The position numbers and the translations under genes are program-made. A stretch of DNA of 64,000 bases from Amaricoccus solimangrovi (GTDB lineage Bacteria; Pseudomonadota; Alphaproteobacteria; Rhodobacterales; Rhodobacteraceae). Below the pieces are notes generated by a model. It was not told the DNA's origin and did not search any database. It saw only the letters and a program-made list of their open reading frames with translations. Positions 9,383-18,563 of the stretch are shown one piece after another. Location of the stretch: the NCBI RefSeq assembly GCF_006385685.1, contig NZ_VFRP01000016.1, positions 1 to 64,000 on the forward strand. The letters are read 5' to 3'. The first letter of the stretch is position 1, and every line of letters starts with the position of its first letter.

Positions 9383-10633
9383 TCACTTCCGCGTCAACGG
9401 CCCGCCCGCGTCGAGCCAGCCGACCATCCCCGCGGCGATCGCCGCGGCCGCGCGCGCGCGCCATTCGGGCGAGGTGAGCGCGCGCCGGTCGGCCGCGTTC
9501 GAGAGGAATCCGAGTTCGAGCAGCGCCGCCGGCACGTCGGGCACGCGCAGCACCTGGAAATCCGCCGATTGCAGCGGCGCCGGCCCGGCCCCCGTCACCG
9601 GCCCCAGCGCCCGCCCGAGCGCCCGGGCGAGGTCGATCGAGCGCGCCTGACCCTCGGCGCGCAGGAGCCCGCCGAGCACCTCCGCGACGGAATCGCCCGG
9701 CCCGGGCGCCGCCGGCCCCGCGGCCGCGTCGGCGCGGTTCTCGGCCGCCGCCCGCTCGCGCGCCGCCGTGCTCGATCCGGCCTCCGACAGGGTGAAGACG
9801 ATGCCGCCGCGCGCCGCTTCGTCCGCGACCGCGTTGGCATGGATCGAGACGAAGGCCCGCGCGCCGAGGCGCCGCGCGAGATCCGCGCGCGCGGCGAGGG
9901 GCAGGAAGACGTCCGTGTCGCGCGTGGTGGCGACGCGGAACCGCCCCGTCGCCTCGAGCGCGGCGCCGAGAGCCTCCGAGAAGGCGAGCACGACGTCCTT
10001 CTCCGCCACGCCGTCGCGCGTCGCTCCGGGGTCGATCCCGCCGTGGCCGGGGTCGAGCACAACCAGCGCGTGTCCCCCCTCCCCGTCCCCGCCGAGCACC
10101 ACGCCCGGCGGCGCGCCCGAACGCGCGGCGAAGTCCTCCGCGCCCACGCGGCGGAGCGTCAGCGCGAGCCCGCCTTCGCCCATCTCCGCCGTTTCGAGCG
10201 CGAAGGGCCGCGCCAGATCGAGGACGAGCCGCGCCCAGCCCGGCCGGGCCGGGGCGGCGGAGACGCGCGCCACCGCGCGCGAGCGCGCGACGGCGGCCGG
10301 ATCGAAACCCGCCGCGTCGAGCCCTTCGAGATCGACGACGAGGCGCGGCGGATCGGTCAGCGTGAAGACGCGGAACGGCCGCGGCGCCTCGAATCCGACC
10401 GTGACCGAGAGGCCGCGGCCGAAAAACCAGCGCCGGAGCGCGATCCGCGCGGGATCGAGCCGCGCGGGCCGGGGCGCCGGCGCCATCGCGGAGGGCGCGG
10501 CGGAAGGGCCGGTCTCGGCCGCGGCGACCGCGGCCGGCCAGCCCGGCGCGCGCGGCGGCGCCGTGACCGGGGCGAGAGCCAGCGCCGCGAGAAGGGCCGC
10601 GGCCATGCGAAAGATGAAGCCCGATTCCAGCAC
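9383..10633 (-). CDS. amiC: periplasmic N-acetylmuramoyl-L-alanine amidase with AMIN domain
   Basis: Zinc amidase that cuts the bond between MurNAc and the stem peptide during cell separation. After a signal-peptide-like stretch (FIFRMAAALLAALALAPVTA) comes an AMIN-type domain, then Amidase_3. The metal-binding motifs are LDPGHGG, an acidic residue in GVAEKD, SIHANA and a C-terminal LELGFLSN glutamate. The start is unclear: GTG at 10633 gives a basic n-region, ATG at 10606 gives a shorter leader, and ATG at 10696 would lie inside the probable rne promoter region. It precedes mrcA in the conserved amidase-PBP1A order. Confidence 0.88.
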   Translation of the reverse strand: MLESGFIFRMAAALLAALALAPVTAPPRAPGWPAAVAAAETGPSAAPSAMAPAPRPARLDPARIALRRWFFGRGLSVTVGFEAPRPFRVFTLTDPPRLVVDLEGLDAAGFDPAAVARSRAVARVSAAPARPGWARLVLDLARPFALETAEMGEGGLALTLRRVGAEDFAARSGAPPGVVLGGDGEGGHALVVLDPGHGGIDPGATRDGVAEKDVVLAFSEALGAALEATGRFRVATTRDTDVFLPLAARADLARRLGARAFVSIHANAVADEAARGGIVFTLSEAGSSTAARERAAAENRADAAAGPAAPGPGDSVAEVLGGLLRAEGQARSIDLARALGRALGPVTGAGPAPLQSADFQVLRVPDVPAALLELGFLSNAADRRALTSPEWRARAAAAIAAGMVGWLDAGGPLTRK

Positions 10634-11093
10634 CTTAACCCCGCCGCCCCGAAGCGGGTTCGGACATGGCTTGCCTTTCGCTTGACAAAATACCAATTGT
10701 CATTTGAGCCCCGCCATGCCTATTGTGCAAGCGAGGATTGGGTGAATGTCACACCCGGCTCTACTCGTATTCGTCGCACGCCCGCGGCTTCGCGGAACGG
10801 TTCAGCGTTCCGGTCGACCCGGCGGATCGCGGCAGGCGTTCGCGCCATACCTGAGGAATACCGCGGCCGAAAGCCCGGGAAAAGCATGGCCAAGCGTCGC
10901 AGAGGGCGCCTGGCCGGAGAACGAACCGCGGTGACACGCGCAGGAACAGAACCGGTCCGACACAGCAGCCGCCCCTTGGCGCGCGGGACCGTGTTCCTTT
11001 GCCCCGGCGCCACCGCGTCCCCCACAGCAACACGAGAAACCGACGCCGCGCGCGCCCCGACACGGGCCCGGCGCGGCGTTGCCGAAAGATACC
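10634..11093 (+). promoter_or_regulatory. Intergenic region with rne promoter and long 5' leader
   Basis: About 460 bases without a convincing gene separate the divergent amidase and rne genes. A TTGACA at 10682 and a TTGTCA at 10697 are candidate -35 elements; the second is followed after 18 bases by TATTGT at 10721-10726. Transcription from there would give rne a leader of roughly 360 nt. E. coli rne also has a long leader used for autoregulation by RNase E cleavage. Conservation of that mechanism here is inference. The remainder is GC-rich with no clear small gene. Confidence 0.45.
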
Positions 11094-14000
11094 ATGACAA
11101 GAAAAATGCTGATCGATGCCACGCACGCGGAAGAGACCCGCGTCGTGGTCGTGGATGGAAACAAGGTTGACGAATTCGACTTCGAGTCGCTGAACAAACG
11201 CCAGCTCGCCGGAAACATCTATCTCGCGAAGGTGACGCGCGTGGAGCCGTCGCTTCAGGCGGCCTTCGTCGATTACGGCGGCAACCGCCACGGTTTCCTC
11301 GCCTTCTCGGAAATCCATCCGGACTACTACCAGATCCCGAAGGCGGATCGCGAGGCGCTGCTCGCCGAGGAAGCGGCGCTCGCCCGCGAGGCCGAGGAAG
11401 AGGCGCCGCGCGAGAAGCCGAAGCCGAAACCCCGCTCGCGCTCGCGCCGGCGGGCGCAGCCCGCGGCCGAGGGGCTCGGCGCCGAGGACGCGGTCGTCGT
11501 CTCCGACGTCGTGCCGGCGGAGACCGGCGCGGAGCCGTCCGGCGACGCGGGGCGTGAGCAGCCCGGACACGCCCATTCCGGACACGCCGCTTCCGACCAT
11601 GCGCCGCGCACCGACTGGGTCGACGCGGCGCCGGAGGGAGTCGGGACCGAGGATCGGGCGGAGGAGTCGCGGGGCGGCGACGAGCCGGCCTTCGCGGACG
11701 CGCCGCCGCCCAACGCCGCCTCGGGCGAGGTCGAGATCCGCGTCGCGGACGAGCCCGAGGGCACGCCCGACCTCGTTCCGGTCGAGGCCCCGCGCGACGA
11801 GGCCTCCGACGCGCGCGACGACGAGCACGCGGACGCCGGTGACCGGGGCGAGGACGCGCCGAAGGCGCGCGGCCGGGGCCACGAGGACGACGACGCCCAG
11901 GACGAATACGAATCCGTCGGCGGCGACGACGTGGCCGAGGAGCGCGCGCCGCGCAAGCAGGTGCGCCACCGCCGCTACAAGATCCAGGAAGTCATCAAGG
12001 TCCGCCAGATCCTGCTCGTGCAGGTCGTCAAGGAGGAGCGCGGCAACAAGGGCGCGGCGCTCACCACCTATCTCAGCCTCGCCGGCCGCTACTGCGTGCT
12101 GATGCCCAATACCGCGCGCGGCGGCGGGATCAGCCGCAAGATCACCAACGCGGCCGACCGCAAGAAGCTCAAGGAGATCTCGAACTCGATCACGGTGCCC
12201 GAGGGCGCGGGGCTCATCATCCGCACCGCCGGCGCGAACCGCACCAAGACCGAGATCAAGCGCGACTACGAATACCTGCTGCGCCAGTGGGAGCAGATCC
12301 GCGACCTGACGCTGAAGTCGATCGCCCCCGCGCCGATCTACGAGGAAGGCAGCCTGATCAAGCGCGTGATCCGCGACCTCTACAGCCGCGACATCGACGA
12401 GGTGCTCGTCGATGGCGAGCGCGGCTATCGCGAGGCCAAGGACTACATGAAGATGCTCATGCCTTCGCATGCGAAGAACGTGAAGCATTACAACGAGGCG
12501 CTGCCGCTCTTCTCGCGCTTCCAGGTCGAGAACTACCTCTCGGCGATGTTCAACCCGGTGGTGCAGCTGAAATCCGGCGGCTACATCGTGATCGACGTGA
12601 CCGAGGCGCTGGTCGCGATCGACGTGAACTCGGGCCGGGCGACGCGCGAGGCCTCGATCGAGGAGACCGCGCTCAAGACCAATCTCGAGGCGGCGGAGGA
12701 AGCCGCGCGGCAGATGCGGCTGCGCGACCTCGCCGGGCTCATCGTCATCGACTTCATCGACATGGAGGACCGGCGCAACAACGCCGCCGTCGAGAAGCGC
12801 CTGAAGGAGAAGCTGAAGAGCGACCGCGCCCGGATCCAGGTCGGCCGGATCTCCGGCTTCGGCCTGCTGGAGATGAGCCGCCAGCGCCTGCGCCCCGGCA
12901 TGATCGAGGCGACGACGAAGCCCTGCGCGCATTGCCATGGCACGGGCCGGGTGCGCTCCGACGACAGTCTCGCGCTCGCGCTGCTGCGCGAGGTCGAGGA
13001 GGAAGGGACGCGGCAGCGCTCGAAGGAAGTGCTGATCGTGGCGCCGGTCGAGATCGCGAACTACCTGCTGAACCAGAAGCGCGAGCATGTCGCGCTGATC
13101 GAGAGCCGCTTCGGCCTCTCGGTCCGGGTCGAGGGCGATCCGGCGCTGATCAGCCCGGATTTCAAGCTCGAACGCTTCAAGACCGCCTCGCGCGTGATCC
13201 CGGCCCCGGCCGCGATGGCGCTGCCCGCGGTCGCCTATCCCGAGGACGATTTCGCCGACGAGGCCGAGGAGACCGAGGCCGAGGACGAAGGCGCCCGGAG
13301 CGAGGCGGCGGAGGGCAACGGTGACCAGGCGGGCGACCAGTCGGGCGACCGGCAGGGCAAGCGCAAGCGCCGCCGCCGCCGTCGCGGGCGCGGCGCCGAG
13401 GATCAGGCGCGCGAGACCGAGCCCGCGCGGCATGTCGAGTCCATCGAGACGCATGCCTCGCTGCCGGCCGACGTGATGGAGCCGGTCGAGGACGGGGTCG
13501 AGGGCATGGTCGCGGAGGCCGGGGACGAGACCTCCGGCGAGGCGTCGGGCCAGCCGGCCGAGGCCGCGAAGCCGGAACCGCGCACCCGCTCCCGCCGCCG
13601 CTCGCGCGGGGGAGCCGGCGTCGCCGCGCAGCCCAACGACGGGCTCGGCGAGGTGATCGACCTCGGCGAAGGCACCGCGCCCGAGATCGTCGACGTTCCG
13701 GAGGCCTCCGCCCCCGCGCCGCGCAAGCGCGAACGGATCCGCCGCCCGGCCCCGACGACGGAGGGGGAGGCGGAGGCCTCCGCCCCGGACGAGACCACGC
13801 CGACCGAACCCGCCCTGGCCGAATCCACCCCGGCCGAGACGGGCGCGGCGGAACCGCTGGAGGCGAGCACGATGGGCGCGACGCTGTTCGAGCCGATGGA
13901 GCCCGCCGCGCAGGCCGATGGGGAAACCGGTGGGGAGGCGGTGGACGAACCCGCCGCCGCCGAACTCGCCGGAGACGCGGATGCGACGGGCCAGCCGCCC

Positions 14001-14489
14001 GCCGCTCTGCCGCCCTCCGACCCCCGGCCCGCCGAGGCGCCCGAGGCCGAGGCCGCCCCGGTCGCGGAGGCTCCGGCGCCGGAACCGGCGGCGGAGGACG
14101 GCTTCCGGCCCGCCGATCAGGGCGGGATCGCCGCGCCGGACTTCGTTCCGGCCGGCGAGATCCCGGACGTGGCCGCGTTCCAGAGCCCGAGCGAAGCTCC
14201 GGAGATCCTCGACGCGCCCTTCGAGGCGCCCTACGAGACGCTGACGGCGGAGACCCCGCCCGAGGATCCGCTCCCGGCGGAAACCCCGGCCGCGGCCGAG
14301 GCGGCTCCGGAAGCCGCCCCGGAAGCGACCGCGGAAGCTCCGGCGGAGGTCCAGGGTGAAGCCCAGGGGGAGACTCCGGCCGAGCCGGAGGCGCCGCGGG
14401 AATACGAGACCGCGGTCGCGGCGGGGGCGGAGCCGGAGACGGACGGACCCGCCGCGCCGAAGCGCCGCGGCTGGTGGTCGCGCGACTGA
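11094..14489 (+). CDS. rne: ribonuclease E
   Basis: Endoribonuclease and degradosome scaffold, 1131 residues from the ATG at 11094 (GAAAG upstream). The N-terminal MLIDATHAEETRVVVVDGNK and the S1 segment NIYLAKVTRVEPSLQAAFVDYG are diagnostic. A roughly 195-residue acidic insert (about 90-285, with RSRSRRR and EDDD stretches) splits the S1 domain, as in other alphaproteobacteria. The DNase I-like catalytic part carries IVIDFIDMEDRRNN. The zinc link is C611/C614 (PCAHCHGTG). From about residue 740 the chain is a disordered Ala/Pro/Glu-rich scaffold with arginine-rich patches (GKRKRRRRRRGRG) suited to RNA and partner binding. It ends RRGWWSRD. Confidence 0.96.
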   Translation: MTRKMLIDATHAEETRVVVVDGNKVDEFDFESLNKRQLAGNIYLAKVTRVEPSLQAAFVDYGGNRHGFLAFSEIHPDYYQIPKADREALLAEEAALAREAEEEAPREKPKPKPRSRSRRRAQPAAEGLGAEDAVVVSDVVPAETGAEPSGDAGREQPGHAHSGHAASDHAPRTDWVDAAPEGVGTEDRAEESRGGDEPAFADAPPPNAASGEVEIRVADEPEGTPDLVPVEAPRDEASDARDDEHADAGDRGEDAPKARGRGHEDDDAQDEYESVGGDDVAEERAPRKQVRHRRYKIQEVIKVRQILLVQVVKEERGNKGAALTTYLSLAGRYCVLMPNTARGGGISRKITNAADRKKLKEISNSITVPEGAGLIIRTAGANRTKTEIKRDYEYLLRQWEQIRDLTLKSIAPAPIYEEGSLIKRVIRDLYSRDIDEVLVDGERGYREAKDYMKMLMPSHAKNVKHYNEALPLFSRFQVENYLSAMFNPVVQLKSGGYIVIDVTEALVAIDVNSGRATREASIEETALKTNLEAAEEAARQMRLRDLAGLIVIDFIDMEDRRNNAAVEKRLKEKLKSDRARIQVGRISGFGLLEMSRQRLRPGMIEATTKPCAHCHGTGRVRSDDSLALALLREVEEEGTRQRSKEVLIVAPVEIANYLLNQKREHVALIESRFGLSVRVEGDPALISPDFKLERFKTASRVIPAPAAMALPAVAYPEDDFADEAEETEAEDEGARSEAAEGNGDQAGDQSGDRQGKRKRRRRRRGRGAEDQARETEPARHVESIETHASLPADVMEPVEDGVEGMVAEAGDETSGEASGQPAEAAKPEPRTRSRRRSRGGAGVAAQPNDGLGEVIDLGEGTAPEIVDVPEASAPAPRKRERIRRPAPTTEGEAEASAPDETTPTEPALAESTPAETGAAEPLEASTMGATLFEPMEPAAQADGETGGEAVDEPAAAELAGDADATGQPPAALPPSDPRPAEAPEAEAAPVAEAPAPEPAAEDGFRPADQGGIAAPDFVPAGEIPDVAAFQSPSEAPEILDAPFEAPYETLTAETPPEDPLPAETPAAAEAAPEAAPEATAEAPAEVQGEAQGETPAEPEAPREYETAVAAGAEPETDGPAAPKRRGWWSRD

Positions 14490-14499
14490 GCGAAGCATC

Positions 14500-14530
14500 T
14501 TCCCGCCGGGCCCGCGCGGCCCGGCGGGAA
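14500..14530. terminator. Bidirectional hairpin between rne and aminotransferase gene
   Basis: Perfect 12-bp inverted repeat TTCCCGCCGGGC / GCCCGGCGGGAA with a 7-base loop. It lies 10 bases after the rne stop and 5 bases before the stop of the convergent gene. No long T-run is present, but placement and stem strength support termination in both directions. Confidence 0.65.
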
Positions 14531-14535
14531 TCCCC

Positions 14536-15675
14536 TCAGCGCCCGGACCAGGCCCTGAGCCGGCGCAGCCCCTCGGCGATGTCCGCGGTCGAGCGCGCGT
14601 AGGAGAAGCGGAGCGTGCCGGCGCCCCGGCCCGGGTCGAAATCGAGCCCCGGCGTCACCGCCACCCCCGCCTCGCGCAGGATCCGCGCGCAGAGCGCCCG
14701 GCTGTCCTCGCCCCGCCCGCTCACATCGGCGTAGATGTAGAAGGCGCCGTCGGGCGGCGCGATCCGGTCGAAACCGGCCCCGGGCAGTTCCGCGAGCATC
14801 AGCGCGCGGTTGGCGCGATAGGTGGCGAGGTTCGCCTCCAGCTCCCCGCCCGCGTCCATCGCGGCGAGCGCGGCGATCTGGCTCGCATGCGGGGCGCAGA
14901 TGAACATGTTCTGCGCCAGCCGCTCGATCTTTCGGACATGCGCCTCCGGCACGACCATCCAGCCGATCCGCCAGCCGGTCATCGAGAAGTATTTCGAGAA
15001 CGAGTTGATCACATAGACCTCGTCGCTCAGTTCGAGCGCCGAGACCGCGCGCGCGCCGTACTGGATGCCGTGGTAGATCTCGTCCGAGACGAAGGCGATC
15101 CCCCGCTCCGCCGCCGCCCCGACGAGCGCGCCGAGCGCGGCCTTGTCGAGCATCGTGCCGGTGGGATTGGCCGGGCTCGCGATCAGCACGCCGGCGAGAT
15201 CGTCGCGGTCGAGATCGGCGGGCACCGGCTGGTAGCGGTTCTGCGCGGAGGTCTCGATCCTGACCGGAACGAGGCCGAGCGATTTCAGGATGTTGCGGTA
15301 GCTCGGATAGCCGGGATCGCCGATCGCCACCCGCTCGCCCGCGTCGAAGAGCGCGGTGAAGGCGAGCAGGAAGCCCGCCGAGGAACCGGCGGTGACCACG
15401 ACCCGCCCCGGATCGAGATCGACATCGTACCACTCGCCATAGAGCCGCGCGATCCGCGCCCGGAGCGCCGGCAGGCCGAGCGCCACGGTATAGCCGAGCG
15501 GATCGGCGCCGAGCGCGCGGGTGAGCGCGCGGCGCGCCGCCTCGGGCGCGGGCGTGCCGGGCTGGCCCACCTCCATGTGGATGACGGAGCGCCCGCGCGC
15601 CTCCTCGGCCCGGGCCGCCTCCATCACGTCCATCACAATGAAAGGATCGACCTCGCCCCGGGTTGAACTGCGCAC
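14536..15675 (-). CDS. class I/II pyridoxal-phosphate aminotransferase
   Basis: Fold-type I PLP enzyme of 379 residues. Motifs include HMEVGQPGTPAPEAA near the N-terminus, SPANPTGTML (cofactor contact), SDEIYHGIQYG (Asp pairing with the pyridine nitrogen), NSFSKYFSMTGWRIGW with the Schiff-base lysine, and a C-terminal TLRFSYARS arginine that holds the substrate carboxylate. The start is GTG at 15675, chosen because AGGAGA stands six bases before it; an ATG at 15720 lacks a site. The amino donor and acceptor cannot be read from sequence; aspartate- or aromatic-type aminotransferase is possible. It is divergent from the M48 protease gene with a 63-base gap. Confidence 0.88.
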   Translation of the reverse strand: MRSSTRGEVDPFIVMDVMEAARAEEARGRSVIHMEVGQPGTPAPEAARRALTRALGADPLGYTVALGLPALRARIARLYGEWYDVDLDPGRVVVTAGSSAGFLLAFTALFDAGERVAIGDPGYPSYRNILKSLGLVPVRIETSAQNRYQPVPADLDRDDLAGVLIASPANPTGTMLDKAALGALVGAAAERGIAFVSDEIYHGIQYGARAVSALELSDEVYVINSFSKYFSMTGWRIGWMVVPEAHVRKIERLAQNMFICAPHASQIAALAAMDAGGELEANLATYRANRALMLAELPGAGFDRIAPPDGAFYIYADVSGRGEDSRALCARILREAGVAVTPGLDFDPGRGAGTLRFSYARSTADIAEGLRRLRAWSGR

Positions 15676-15738
15676 ACCGACTCTCCTACGCTTCCGCTCG
15701 AACGGGCCCCCTTGGGCCATGAAATGCGACGAGGCGCA

Positions 15739-17100
15739 ATGGAGGCGCTCTTGACCGGGGTGTTCCGGACCGCCGCGGCGCTTCTCATCGGTTGTGCCCT
15801 CGGCCTCGCGGCGCCCGCGCGCCCGGCGGCGGCGGCGAACGGCCCGCCGCTCATCCGCGACGCCGAGATCGAGGCGACGCTGCGCCGGGTCGCCGATCCG
15901 ATCTTCCGCGCAGCCAATGTCACGCCCTCGACCGTGGACCTCTACCTGCTCCAGGATCCGGAGATGAACGCCTTCGTCGCGGACGGGCAGAACATCTTCA
16001 TCAACACCGGGATGATCACCCGGCTCGACACGATCGACGAACTGCGCGGCGTGATCGCGCACGAGACCGGGCATATCGTCGGCGGCCATCTCGCGCGGCG
16101 CGCGCAGGCGACGAGCGGCGGGCGCAACATGGTGCTGCTCGGCCTGCTCGGCGCCGCCGCGGTCGGGATCGCCGGGGCGCCGGATGCGAGCGTCGCGATC
16201 GCCGCCGGCAGCCAGCAGGTCGCCCGGCGCAACCTGCTCGCCTACAGCCGGGGCGAGGAGGCGGCGGCGGACCAGATGGGCGTGCGTTATGTCGCGACGG
16301 CGGGCGGCGATCCGGGGGCGATCCTCGACGTGCTCAGGATCTTCCGCGGGCAGGAGGCGATGATGCCCGGGATCGACCCCTATGCCCAGTCGCACCCGAT
16401 GTCGGTCGAGCGCATGGCGATGCTCGAGGACAGGATCGCGAAACTGCCGAAGGGGGGACCGCCGAGCGCGGAGGATGCCTACTGGTACGGCCGCATGGTC
16501 ACCAAGCTCGACGCCTTCCTCGACCGGCCGGCGAAGACGCTTCGCGAGCATCCGGTGTCGGACCAGTCCGAGATGGCCGCCCTCGCGCGGAGCATCGCCT
16601 ATTACCGCCTGCCCGACATGGCGCGCGCGGGCGCGCAGATGGACGCGCTGATCGCCATGCGGCCCGAGGATCCCTATTACATCGAGCTCAAGGGCCAGTT
16701 CCTGCTCGAGAGCGGGAAGGCCGAGGCGGCGGCCGCTTCCTATGGCCGGGCGGCGGAACTCGCCCCGGACGAGCCGCTCATCCTCGCGGGGCTCGGCCGG
16801 GCGCTGCTCAATACCGACGATCCGGACGCGACGGCGCGCGCGCGCGACGTGCTCGCCCGCGCGACGCGGCTCGACCGGCGCAACCCCGACGCGCTGCGCG
16901 ACCTGGCGCTGGCCGAGGCCCGGCTCGGCCACGAGGGCGCGGCGGCGCTCGCCACGGCCGAGCGGTTCACGATGACGGGCGACGCGCGCGACGTGCTCCG
17001 CAACGCGACCCGCGCCGCCGATCTGCTGCCGGTCGGCTCCCCGGGCTGGCGGCGGGCCCAGGATATGATTACGATGGCGCGACGCGCGCTCAAGCAATGA
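15739..17100 (+). CDS. periplasmic M48 metalloprotease with TPR tail (BepA/YfgC-like)
   Basis: 453 residues. An N-terminal hydrophobic signal (TAAALLIGCALGLAAPARPAAAA) directs export. The M48 domain holds the zinc motif HETGHIVGGH preceded by NIFINTGMI, with a downstream EEAAADQMGV glutamate as third ligand. The C-terminal third is TPR-like alpha-helical repeat. BepA-type proteins degrade or chaperone misassembled outer-membrane proteins such as LptD/BamA. The ATG at 15739 follows GAGG; an upstream ATG at 15712 is possible. The stop overlaps the next gene's start (ATGA), which couples it to a thiol-disulfide protein, a logical partner in envelope protein quality control. Confidence 0.88.
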   Translation: MEALLTGVFRTAAALLIGCALGLAAPARPAAAANGPPLIRDAEIEATLRRVADPIFRAANVTPSTVDLYLLQDPEMNAFVADGQNIFINTGMITRLDTIDELRGVIAHETGHIVGGHLARRAQATSGGRNMVLLGLLGAAAVGIAGAPDASVAIAAGSQQVARRNLLAYSRGEEAAADQMGVRYVATAGGDPGAILDVLRIFRGQEAMMPGIDPYAQSHPMSVERMAMLEDRIAKLPKGGPPSAEDAYWYGRMVTKLDAFLDRPAKTLREHPVSDQSEMAALARSIAYYRLPDMARAGAQMDALIAMRPEDPYYIELKGQFLLESGKAEAAAASYGRAAELAPDEPLILAGLGRALLNTDDPDATARARDVLARATRLDRRNPDALRDLALAEARLGHEGAAALATAERFTMTGDARDVLRNATRAADLLPVGSPGWRRAQDMITMARRALKQ

Positions 17101-17885
17101 GGCTCCTTCCGATGCGACTCCCCTTCCTGGCCCTCCTGCCGCTGGCGGCCCTGCTGGCCGCGCCGGTGGCCCATGCCGAGGATCAGGCGACGCCGCGCCC
17201 CGGCCTCGACATGACCGACGCCGAGCGCGAGGCGTTCCAGCGCGAGGTTCACGACTATCTCCTCGCCCACCCCGAGATCCTGAACGAGATGGTGAGGATC
17301 CTCGACGCGCGGCAGAAGGAACAGGCGGCGCAATCGGACCAGCAGCTGGTCGCGGCCAATGCCGATGCGATCTTCGACGACGGATATTCCTGGGTCACCG
17401 GCAATCCGGAGGGCGACTTCACGCTGGTCGAATTCCTCGACTACCAGTGCGGCTACTGCCGCAAGGCGATGCCGGAACTGACCGAACTGCTGGAAAGCGA
17501 CGGCCGGATCCGCATGATCGTGAAGGATTTCCCGATCCTCGGCCCCGGATCCGAACTCGCCGCGCGCGCGGCGGTCGCGACGATGATCGCCGAGGGGCCG
17601 GAGGCCTACGGGCGGCTCCATGACACGCTGATGGCCGGCAAGGGCCAGATCACCGACGAGAGCCTCGACCGGGCGATGCGCAAGGCCGATCTCGACCCGG
17701 CGAAGATCCGCGCGGCGATGAGCGATCCCGAGGTCGACGGCCGGATCGCCCGGAACCGCGCGCTGGCCGAGAAGCTCTCGATCACCGGCACGCCGACCTT
17801 CGTCTTCCAGTCCGACATGGTGCGCGGCTACATCCCGCTCGCGGACATGCGCAAGGTGGTGGACCAGCTGCGCGGAAGCGAGTAA
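17097..17885 (+). CDS. DsbA-family thiol:disulfide oxidoreductase (Com1/ScsC-like)
   Basis: 262 residues with a signal peptide (LPFLALLPLAALLAAPVAHA). A helical N-terminal segment (about 35-90) resembles the oligomerisation region of ScsC/Com1-type proteins. The thioredoxin fold has the active site CGYC (FLDYQCGYCRKAMPEL) and a cis-Pro loop TGTPTFVF. It would oxidise or isomerise disulfides in the periplasm. The ATG at 17097 overlaps the M48 stop; a second ATG at 17112 is an alternative. Whether it is an oxidase or an isomerase cannot be told from sequence alone. Confidence 0.88.
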   Translation: MRLLPMRLPFLALLPLAALLAAPVAHAEDQATPRPGLDMTDAEREAFQREVHDYLLAHPEILNEMVRILDARQKEQAAQSDQQLVAANADAIFDDGYSWVTGNPEGDFTLVEFLDYQCGYCRKAMPELTELLESDGRIRMIVKDFPILGPGSELAARAAVATMIAEGPEAYGRLHDTLMAGKGQITDESLDRAMRKADLDPAKIRAAMSDPEVDGRIARNRALAEKLSITGTPTFVFQSDMVRGYIPLADMRKVVDQLRGSE

Positions 17886-17897
17886 GAGCGGCCGTCC

Positions 17898-17914
17898 GCG
17901 CGCCGCCGGCGCGC
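17898..17914 (+). terminator. Possible terminator after the DsbA-like gene
   Basis: 7-bp stem GCGCGCC / GGCGCGC with a 3-base loop, 13 bases after the stop, followed within eight bases by TTTT (17923-17926). It is short and GC-only, so confidence is modest. Confidence 0.4.
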
Positions 17915-17922
17915 ATTGATGC

Positions 17923-17951
17923 TTTTCAGCGCCGTCCGCCCCGCCTATACA
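17923..17951 (+). promoter_or_regulatory. Candidate promoter for accBC
   Basis: TTTTCA (17923-17928), a 17-base spacer, then TATACA (17946-17951), about 75 bases upstream of accB. Each box matches four of six consensus positions. It stands out in a GC-rich gap between dsbA-like and accB. Confidence 0.4.
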
Positions 17952-18027
17952 CGGGAGCCAGGGCCGAGAGAGCAGGCCAAGGCGCGCGCGTGCGCGCGCC
18001 CCGGTTCAAAGAATAACAGGGCAATCC

Positions 18028-18522
18028 ATGGCTATGAAACCTCAGGAGTCGGACGTCGCCTTCATCAAGGCCCTCGCCGAACTCCTGCGTGAGAACGACC
18101 TGACCGAGATCGAGGTCAGCCGCGAATATGGCGAGGACGACGCGCTGAACGTGCGCGTGGCGCGCCAGATCCCCGTCGCCATCCAGCCGGCGGCCGCCGC
18201 CGCGCCGGTGACCGTGCAGATGCCGGGACCGGCCGCGCCGCAGGCCGCCGCCCCGGCGGTCGTCGCCGCCCCCGATCCGGCCGAGGATCCGGGCGTCGTG
18301 ATCTCGCCGATGGTCGGCACCGTCTATCTGCAGGCGCAGCCCGGCTCGCCTCCCTTCGCCAAGGTGGGCGACACGCTGGCCGAGGGTCAGACGATCCTGA
18401 TCATCGAGGCGATGAAGACGATGAACCAGATCCCCGCCCCGCGCGCCGGCCGGGTGAAGCGGATCCTGGTCGAAGACGGCTCGCCGGTCGAATTCGGCGC
18501 CCCGCTGATCATTCTCGAGTGA
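18028..18522 (+). CDS. accB: biotin carboxyl carrier protein of acetyl-CoA carboxylase
   Basis: 164-residue carrier that shuttles carboxybiotin from AccC to the AccAD transferase in the first step of fatty-acid synthesis. The C-terminal biotinyl domain has the biotin-accepting lysine in [10 protein letters not shown] and the protruding-thumb-type insert [15 protein letters not shown]. An Ala/Pro-rich linker (about 55-85) joins it to a helical N-terminal part. It starts at an ATG after CAGGG and is 41 bases upstream of accC in one operon. Confidence 0.95.
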   Translation: MAMKPQESDVAFIKALAELLRENDLTEIEVSREYGEDDALNVRVARQIPVAIQPAAAAAPVTVQMPGPAAPQAAAPAVVAAPDPAEDPGVVISPMVGTVYLQAQPGSPPFAKVGDTLAEGQTILIIEAMKTMNQIPAPRAGRVKRILVEDGSPVEFGAPLIILE

Positions 18523-18563
18523 GGCCCGCCTCCCGGGGCAAGTCCAAGGAACGCGAGGCGACC

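Noticed and set aside
13261-14480. Repeats in the 3' half of rne as a CRISPR or tandem array
   Set aside because: They are imperfect Ala/Pro/Glu codon repetitions of a disordered protein tail with no constant unit or spacer.
10761-14498. A 1245-codon minus-strand frame opposite rne
   Set aside because: Low-complexity Arg/Leu/Gly sequence, an antisense shadow of rne.
15720-17097. A long minus-strand N-terminal extension of the aminotransferase
   Set aside because: It lies antisense to the M48 gene; a good ribosome binding site supports the GTG at 15675.
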